From the NCBI RefSeq assembly GCF_001949145.1, contig NW_019091555.1, positions 346,253-382,036 of the forward strand: DNA of 35,784 bases, in the 5' to 3' direction. The notes below the pieces were generated by a model. That model was not told the origin of the DNA, did not search any database, and saw only the letters and a program-made list of their open reading frames with translations. This stretch comes from Acanthaster planci. Lineage: Eukaryota > Echinodermata > Asteroidea > Valvatida > Acanthasteridae. Shown in pieces: positions 30,201-35,784 of the stretch. The position numbers and the translations under genes were made by a program. Positions within the stretch are counted from its first letter, which is position 1. Each line of letters opens with the position of its first letter.

Positions 30201-33200
30201 GCCCATATTTGTGAGGTGTTGCATAATTTCCTTTGTACCCAGGGAATGCAAGTGGTGCCTTTTCAAACGCCGCTGGCTTAGCATGCAGCGGTGCTATGTC
30301 GCTCATCAATGGGGCCCTGGAGCACTTTTGTTCGCGGTGCTAATCCGCGGGCACACTATGCCAAAACAGTGGTATACAGTTTAAAAACAGTGACGGTTTA
30401 CCTTCGAAAAATGCAAGCCGAAAAATGATGGCAATTCCCAGCAGCAGGTCTTTTATTCCGAGTACGCTCTTTTGTTACACGGACAAGCTCTAGTCTTTTG
30501 TCCCATTTCGGGCACCCCGGCTCAGCGTATAAACCCATGGTGCTCAAAACGGAGTTCCCCAGCAGCACCTGGTTTAGCAAGAGTTTATGCATTGCTTCAA
30601 TCTCCATTGGATCCATCAGCATCAACGTACCTCTTGGGTGATGCTGCCCTCCCATAGTTGATTCACAATGGCACACAGAAGAATACCATCGGCAAACCTA
30701 AATTAAGACAAAACATTCATCAATCTTCTCATAATTTTTTTTCATCTCTTAAAGAAAAGGGTGACTTTCATTGCATCAAAAAATTGTGTAGTCCTACTCA
30801 TGTTTTGGTAACTCTGTAAGTGATCAAAATATGACACTTTGACTTCTCACGAGAAATCTTTAATGTGATTACTCATTGGCAGATTTAACCCCATCAACTT
30901 GAGTGATAAACTGATCTTTTTGACTATCTTTATCCAATCCACTCTTCCTCAGTGTACACGAACGAAAGGTTACCCAATTCACTCACTCTGAGTAATCTTT
31001 GAGTTCCAGCCCCAGTAGTCTCCGTATCCAGTCAATCACTGCCATATCCTCCTTGTACCAAACAGTGAAGTTGCCACTCTCGTGTGTAGTCTCCAATCCA
31101 GCCTCTGAATCATCTTCCCCCGGCAGCAAGCTCTGGTAATCACTGGGGAGCATTTCTTCTCCTTCAATGAGTGATGAAAAGCCACACCATCCACCACAAA
31201 ACAACAGACGTGTAATATAAGAATGCTAGATTTTTCGTTTACCCCTCACCTGGTCTACAAATCAAAGATTACAGAGTTTCCTCTCACACCAATACACTTA
31301 TCTGATGAACAAAACTCGTACTCGAATTCCCTCTGTCACAAGTAAAAAATTCCAAAGAACACCTTTCACTTGCTGAAAATCCAGTGTCTCGTCAAGAAGA
31401 AATCTCAACAAACTGTACCTTGTTTCCATGGAAACCGTGGCCATGTGAACTCAGAGGAAAGGGAAGCATTGAAAGATGAGGATGGAGATTTATGTTTCCA
31501 TGACAACAGAGAGCTCAGGCAATGATGGTTCTCCATCGTGTCACCTGAAAGAAAATAATACATTTTGTTTCTTGGTGTGAAATGACCACCAATTATGAAT
31601 CAGGAAAACCACTCATACGATGAACTCAGTTTAATAGGAGCAAGAACATTAAAAACCAATCTTTTTACCTTCAAAGCGGATGTACATTGCACGGCACAAA
31701 GCAAGTATGCTCTTGAGGTTTCCCCTTGCAACATCTACAAGTCAAACACAAAAAAGATATTCTTATCAAATTTAACTTAGTCAACTCATTTCAATAGGCA
31801 CTTTTCCATCAACCCATCCCAAGTCATTCCCACTCCAAACCAATTCCACTGCAACCACGCAATTTTACTCCAATCCAACCTAGTCTAAACTACCCTTCTC
31901 AAGTGGAACTGATGATAGAGATGCTAGCTGCAGCTCTACCTAATCTGACACTCAGTCCCAACCACCCCAACCCAATGCAACCCATCCTAACCCAGCCCTT
32001 CCCACCAAATCCAACCCAAATTGATGTAACCAAACCTTGCAAACCCAAACATACCTATTTTACATACAAAGTGTGCACATTCTTTTGTTCTCCTGTGGTT
32101 CAGGAAACTTGAGGAAAATGCTCCTTTTTCTCCAACTAGGATAACTCCTTCGAGCAGGAATTTTGATGATGATTTCCTGGACTGTTCCTCTTCATTTTGC
32201 CACCGATAACCTTGACCCCAAAATGCCTCTGAAACTGTTTTTCTGAGAGGGGAAAACATTGTGTGGACATGTGTAAGTCCACACAAGGCCATCGCACCCT
32301 ACATTATGTGGACTTCTTTTGTGGAATATGTATGCAATGCCTGCACAATGCAACCAACACCAACCTCACCTAGTTCCATCCAACCCAGTCTCACCCAACC
32401 AATCCAATCCAACTCAACCCAACCCAATTCAAACCATACCAACTCAACCCAACCCAATTCAAACCATACCAACTCAACCCAGCCCAATTCAAACCATACC
32501 AACTCAACCCAGCCCAATTCAAACCATACCAACTCACCCCAACCCAATTCAAACCATACCAACTCAACCCAACCCAATTCAAACCATACCAACTCAACCC
32601 AACCCAATTCAAACCATACCAACTCAACCCAACCCAATTCAAACCATACCAACTCAACCCAACCTAACTTCCTCAACCACACCCTAACCCAGCTCCGCCC
32701 GAAGTCACTGATCTTCAGAGTAATTGATTACCTTCAGCATGCGCCCCTCTTACATCCACTCCTAGTCTATCCAGGAAACACAGACAGGCTTCCGTGTTCT
32801 CCAGGCGATGCAAGTACAGGGCAGGCCTTTTGTGGAGGCAAGGAGGTGCTTCGAATGCTGGGATGAAAAACCAAACTCTCGTCAATGCAAGCAGATTGGA
32901 CCATATCAAAAGACGTCTGTCGAAAATATTCAATTATGACTCCATGGTAAACAAAATGCTGCTATATGTGTTTCAGCTTTTCCCTTCATGGCCTGTGTTC
33001 AAAAGCGGTTTTAAAACCCCACAGGACACCCGTTTTGAAATTTTGACAATTAGAGTAACCAGTGACTGTTGTCAACACATGACAGTATTTAAGGGAAACA
33101 CCAAAACCACCAACCTTCTCACATTGACAGTACATCGACAACAACTCACTTCCTGTCTTAAGATGTTTAATTGAATCATCAGTAATCCTTCTCAAATACA

Positions 33201-34735
33201 TTTTTTTGTTAGCATTAAGGACTCCCAAAACCTGAGGAAATCAATTGAAAGATGTACAAATTTAGGATTTTAGGGGTCCATAACAACTAGATTTAAAGAG
33301 ATGAGGAATTTCTTATCACAAAATCTACGGTGGCAAAAATTAGCCTTCACACCAATTCTGAGCTTTCCAATTTTTATCAGAAAAGAAATACATAGGCCTT
33401 GAAAGACTGTATGATCCAATGATTCAAACTTACAAAACTCACATATTTGATGGACAAAATGAAGCAGTGTGACACCGTCTGCAAAATCCTCTTGTAGGTC
33501 AGATATCCTTGCCGAGGGTGACAGCTGTTGAAGGTAACTATTGATCCACTTAGTAAATGCCTTGGAACAAAAAAAACAAGACCAAAACATATGCAGCCTC
33601 AAATATACTTGGTTTCCATCATCTCAAAAAGAAGAAAACTCTCTTTTGTAATTTAAATCAAGCCCCCTCTGAAGATGTGAGATACTCAGTTTTACCCCAT
33701 GAAACATTTGGAGGATGGTTGTTAAAAGGGCAAGTGAATTTAAGTTTCCATAGAAGTGTGTCTGCAAAGTCCTTTGTGATGACCCCTATTCCAAAACCAG
33801 GCTGAAGTAGGTAATATTGATGTTTGATGACTCCACTCCCCTTCTGTTTATTTTTTAATACAGTCTCAATGTGATCCATTGTGCAAGTTTTATCTGCATA
33901 AAAGCTTCGGTAATTGCGTGTCCAGGTAGTGAAAGTTGTGGACTTCCCATTGATCATGTGTATACTAGTGCCATTGTCCAGATAACAGCTAAGAAGTTTT
34001 CAACCTGGTCTTGGAATGGTGGGTCACATTTGACCATCCTATTTTGAACTTGAAGCTGTGGAATTCTCTTTATCGCTCCTTCAAAGACATACCCAACATA
34101 TTTCTATTCAAATGTGAATTTAAATCACAACTGATAAATATCTGCAAGTAAAATAGTCACCTTTGTGAAATTGATTTTTAACAATTTATGTCACTTATAT
34201 TACAAATATTGTTCTTGAACTTTGGTACTTAATTGTTTTTGTAATCATAACTGTTCTCTGTTAGCTGCAGACGGGGGTAGGGGTCTCCGCTCGACACATT
34301 CTTGCATCTTGGACACCTCCATCCACACACAATAATTATGTTCAATAATTGATCTGTCCATCGATGTGTGGGTAAAAAACTGAAAAGCATTCAATTTGGC
34401 TCTGCAGTTTCAAATTTCAGACCCCTTCTTTCCAAAGTCCCAGGGTCAACTATGCTACCATTTGTTAATGGACCGAAACCTCAGTTCTGTCACTTCGCTA
34501 GAGACCTTTGAACTCTTTGGTCATTTCCCAATGGTTTAGACATCGAATAACGCATCATGGATACCTTTGCTTCATACTGGACTCTTTCTCCTTGGATGGA
34601 TGGATTGGTCAGCTGATTAGGTTTGCAATAAAGAGGGTTGGTCTGGCTGGAGACACGTGGTGGGCTGATGTCCGTCATGCTATGTCTGCGAATCACCGGT
34701 GGTGACGAAATGTCCCAAAGAGACGACCTTAGGAG
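27168..34735 (-). CDS. Two-calponin-homology-domain protein, subfamily not recognised
   Basis: Proposed exons, 5' to 3': 34735-34565, 33560-33443 (or to 33434), 33221-33200 (uncertain microexon), 32826-32732, 31544-31419, 31161-30987, 30697-30631, 29141-28965, 28409-27570, 27233-27168. From the ATG at 34678 they sum to 1800 nt, 599 residues plus TAG, all in phase. CH1 (about 36-125): AFTKWINSYLQQL, EDFADGVTLLHFV, LENTEACLCFLDRLGVDV. CH2 (about 197-295): DMAVIDWIRRLLGLEL, FADGILLCAIVNQLWEGS, then a helix ending WYLLELKAASERML. A short charged coiled coil (KYLEMEKEKKRSRDEEE) follows, then 250 residues rich in Ser, Pro and Gln. CH domains bind actin or microtubule partners; CH1 resembles the neuron navigator type. 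The tail matches no family I know. It converges on the formamidase gene. Confidence 0.75.
27295..27423. repeat. Hairpin MITE (family 4), copy 2, in the last CH-gene intron
   Basis: Ends AATAGCAGCTAAATCACATG and reverse complement AATAGACCAGTGGCACCTGT, TAAATCATGTGACC. It shares CACATGACC, GTGGGT and the outer AATAGACC with the copy at 21630-21897 but has a shorter centre. Confidence 0.7.
27570..28409 (-). CDS. CH protein exon I (coiled coil and long tail)
   Basis: An 840-nt exon. Acceptor AAATAG; donor GTGAGA at 27569, or a later in-phase GTACAG. Begins with a charged helix and continues as Ser/Pro/Gln-rich, probably disordered sequence without a recognised domain. Confidence 0.75.
28965..29141 (-). 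CDS. CH protein exon H (end of CH2)
   Basis: Acceptor ATCTCAG, donor CAG|GTTAGA; phase 0 on both sides. Encodes LERLEIATEAAEHFLGVPQT and the closing helix WYLLELKAASERML. Confidence 0.85.
29142..30630. other. Large intron of the CH gene
   Basis: Contains a C-run next to A-run patch at 29460-29476 and a GC-richer block with many CG dinucleotides at about 30240-30370. No exon recognised. Confidence 0.4.
30631..30697 (-). CDS. CH protein exon G (CH2 core)
   Basis: Acceptor ATTTAG, donor GAG|GTACGT. Encodes FADGILLCAIVNQLWEGSIT, the DG-LL signature of CH domains. Confidence 0.88.
30987..31161 (-). CDS. CH protein exon F (start of CH2)
   Basis: Acceptor TTGAAG, donor GTGAGT. An acidic linker (SLLPGEDDSEAGLE) leads into WYKEDMAVIDWIRRLLGLEL. 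Confidence 0.82.
31419..31544 (-). CDS. CH protein exon E (linker)
   Basis: Acceptor TTTCAG, donor CAAG|GTACAG. Phase 1 on both sides, the only phase consistent with exons D and F. Encodes MENHHCLSSLLSWKHKS, then a Ser-rich linker. It may supply the last CH1 helix. Confidence 0.55.
31790..32040 (-). repeat. CCAACCC-rich degenerate repeat in a CH-gene intron
   Basis: About 250 bp of irregular CCAACC, CCCATCC and AACCCAACCC words on the + strand, so G/T-rich in the direction of transcription. Related in composition to the regular array at 32411. Confidence 0.7.
32041..32410. other. Intronic stretch with an alternative exon candidate
   Basis: On the - strand a good acceptor (CCCCTCTCAG at about 32250) opens a frame reading ENSFRGILG, which resembles the last CH1 helix. 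No donor in phase with the next exon was found, so it is not included in the model. Confidence 0.35.
32411..32665 (-). repeat. 30-bp tandem array, eight and a half units
   Basis: Eight head-to-tail 30-bp units (AACTCAACCCAACCCAATTC then AAACCATACC) plus half a unit. The period is a multiple of three, so several frames stay open on both strands (for example a 10-residue NSTQPNSNHT repeat); these are not genes. It lies in an intron of the CH gene, G-rich in the transcript. Confidence 0.95.
32732..32826 (-). CDS. CH protein exon D (second half of CH1)
   Basis: Acceptor CAAAAG, donor GAAG|GTAATC. Encodes RLENTEACLCFLDRLGVDV, the conserved Glu-Asn helix of CH domains. Confidence 0.8.
33200..33221 (-). 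CDS. CH protein exon C, 22-nt microexon (tentative)
   Basis: Needed to join CH1 halves in phase and to restore the normal spacing between DGV and LEN. Acceptor GGGAG, donor GTATTT; both are weak. A stronger acceptor 10 bp upstream (CCTCAG) would create a stop in this phase. Confidence 0.35.
33443..33560 (-). CDS. CH protein exon B (first half of CH1)
   Basis: Acceptor TTCCAAG; joins exon A in phase 0 to give EAKAFTKWINSYL. Two in-phase donors 9 nt apart, GTGAGT after 33443 and GTAAGT after 33434, would add or omit three residues. Confidence 0.8.
33561..34034. other. CH-gene intron with unexplained open frame
   Basis: A 99-codon frame on the - strand (33957-33658) is not recognised. It has no matching splice sites and probably belongs to a transposon relic. 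Confidence 0.35.
34035..34151 (+). pseudogene. Possible C-terminal tail of a LINE reverse transcriptase
   Basis: The frame ending at TAA 34149-34151 reads LKLWNSLYRSFKDIPNIFLF, then K-x-EFKSQLIN. The WNSL, then a Phe-Lys and Lys-x-x-L arrangement is typical of the very end of non-LTR retrotransposon ORF2 proteins. Only about 35 codons remain, so the call is tentative. Confidence 0.35.
34565..34735 (-). CDS. CH protein exon A (N-terminus)
   Basis: Acceptor TGTAG, donor AAG|GTATCC. The likely start is the ATG at 34676-34678 (MTDISPPRVSSQTNPLYCKP). The frame is open upstream to the acceptor, so translation could begin in an earlier exon instead. Confidence 0.65.
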
Positions 34736-35610
34736 CTACATTTCACAGAAGAAACCCGAGCACTGACATTGGCAAATGTTTTTCAGCCTAGACTTTCTCA
34801 AAAAATTTGAACAGTTTTCCAATTCCAACTGTGTTTCGGAAAGAGTTCCATATCATGATATACAGACAACACTAATTTTCCCTTAAAATGTTATATACAG
34901 CTGTCACTGTGAGAAAGTGATAACATGTCCTAAAAAGTGAAATTTAGCTAAGAAAATTCCAAAGCATTTACATGTACTTAGAAAACACTCAGGTTTTTTC
35001 AGACATGTCTCATAGGTTTGTGCTCAGGGCCTCAAGTGTTGTTCGTACACGGAACTCTTTCCTATGTTTCTTTGCAGGACTTTTCCCTTGTCATTATGGC
35101 ATCAACATTATGGTCTTGTCTCAGTTCATTTTAAAAGCTTGTGAATTGTTGATTAATGAGATCATAACGTAACAGTAATAGTTTTGATTTAGTGTTAGAA
35201 CTATTAAAAAAAAGAGAGATTAGGCCCATGCCCCTGCCTTTGGGCCTGGACTACTAGTGTATGTCACATTAAAATCTATTTTTAGGTGCAAGATTACAAT
35301 TTCATTGTAAAAAAAATTAATTTGGATTGTCTCAGAATTCATCGTATTTCCAATGAATGATCATTACTAAGGCTACGAATTACTTTCTTTCCTGGACTAG
35401 TCCTCTACGGAACCCAAATACACCCTCCCTTTCCATCCACAAACAGCCTACCTGCGCTGCCTACGTAGGCCGACTGCAGCCCCACTCGATCCAGACCGAC
35501 TCTCGTCTGGCGAAAGTTGCCGCTTGTAATATATAACTACATAAACCTGCCTTTCGATTCCAGACAAAAAGTAAACAGTGACAGAAGGATCAACTGCAAG
35601 TGCAACTTAC
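34736..35610. other. Probable first intron of the CH gene
   Basis: No exon recognised; AT-rich with A runs. Confidence 0.35.
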
Positions 35611-35740
35611 CCTCGACTATTCCCAACTTTTATCCCATCATGGTGGACGCTGGAAGATCAACATCTGCATCTTGTTGACCGTGTTGTCACGCTGTGATTT
35701 CTCGAAACAATTTCGTTTCGCATGTTGTGTGTGGAGCGCC
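35611..35740 (-). promoter_or_regulatory. Candidate 5' untranslated exon and promoter of the CH gene
   Basis: On the - strand a strong donor GAGG|GTAAGT ends an exon-like segment at 35611. It holds only short upstream frames, one ATG followed within ten codons by TGA. The area 35640-35784 is richer in CG than neighbouring DNA, as expected near a promoter. The upstream limit may lie beyond the window. Confidence 0.35.
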
Positions 35741-35784
35741 ACACAGCGTCGGACTTTCACTTTCGACGGCCCGACATTCATGGA

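Noticed and set aside
30398-30676. 92-codon - strand frame overlapping exon G
   Set aside because: Different frame from the CH domain and runs into the intron; no family resemblance.
32261-32866. 201-codon + strand frame with NSTQPNSNHT repeats
   Set aside because: Produced by the 30-bp tandem array staying in frame; several frames on both strands are equally open.
33658-33957. 99-codon - strand frame, GVIKHQYYLLQPGFGIGV region, with a possible continuation upstream in another frame
   Set aside because: No splice sites joining it to the CH gene and no family recognised. A loose resemblance to transporter or receptor domains was too weak to use.

Overview
The window looks like nuclear DNA from a metazoan, most likely a marine invertebrate deuterostome. 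An echinoderm is my best guess, but weakly held: it rests on the general texture of the repeats, frequent TAGGCCTA- and TACATGTA-like words and the gene families present. Genes are split into short exons (22 to 840 nt) with GT..AG introns and lie far apart. There are no bacterial features.

Two multi-exon genes and one intact intronless gene can be reconstructed. (1) On the + strand, 4425-23105, a complete ten-exon kynurenine formamidase gene (AFMID-like, 289 aa) has all intron phases consistent and the HGGYW, GHSAG, Asp and His active-site elements in place. (2) Its 12.7-kb fifth intron (7852-20564) carries two rhodopsin-class GPCR genes on the opposite strand: an intact single-exon 323-aa receptor at 16096-17067 and a decayed paralogue at 9984-10956 with two stop codons and a 7-bp duplication frameshift. 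(3) On the - strand, 34735 down to 27168, a multi-exon gene encodes a roughly 600-aa protein with two divergent calponin-homology domains, a short probable coiled coil and a long low-complexity tail. A candidate 5' untranslated exon lies near 35611-35740. The formamidase and CH genes converge tail to tail.

The rest is intron or intergenic DNA dense with small repeats. There are five hairpin-type MITEs (99-289, 5549-5789, 13580-13841, 21630-21897, 27295-27423; the last two are one family) and a composite palindromic element with TAACCCTAAC ends (26037-26254). A tRNA-derived SINE lies at 14195-14407, and a tyrosine-recombinase transposon relic at about 2421-2972 sits between two tandem arrays. 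Three pairs of diverged dispersed repeats were found: 15400-15745 with 23680-24050, 1069-1180 with 25053-25165, and 11717-11776 with 12763-12822. Tandem arrays have periods of 71, about 55, 20 and 30 bp.

Apart from nesting and convergence I see no evidence that the genes form one pathway. I did not find a convincing new molecular system. The most interesting items are the nested antisense receptor pair with one dying copy, the unplaced CH-domain protein, and intronic repeat arrays whose G-rich strand is the RNA-sense strand in both host genes.
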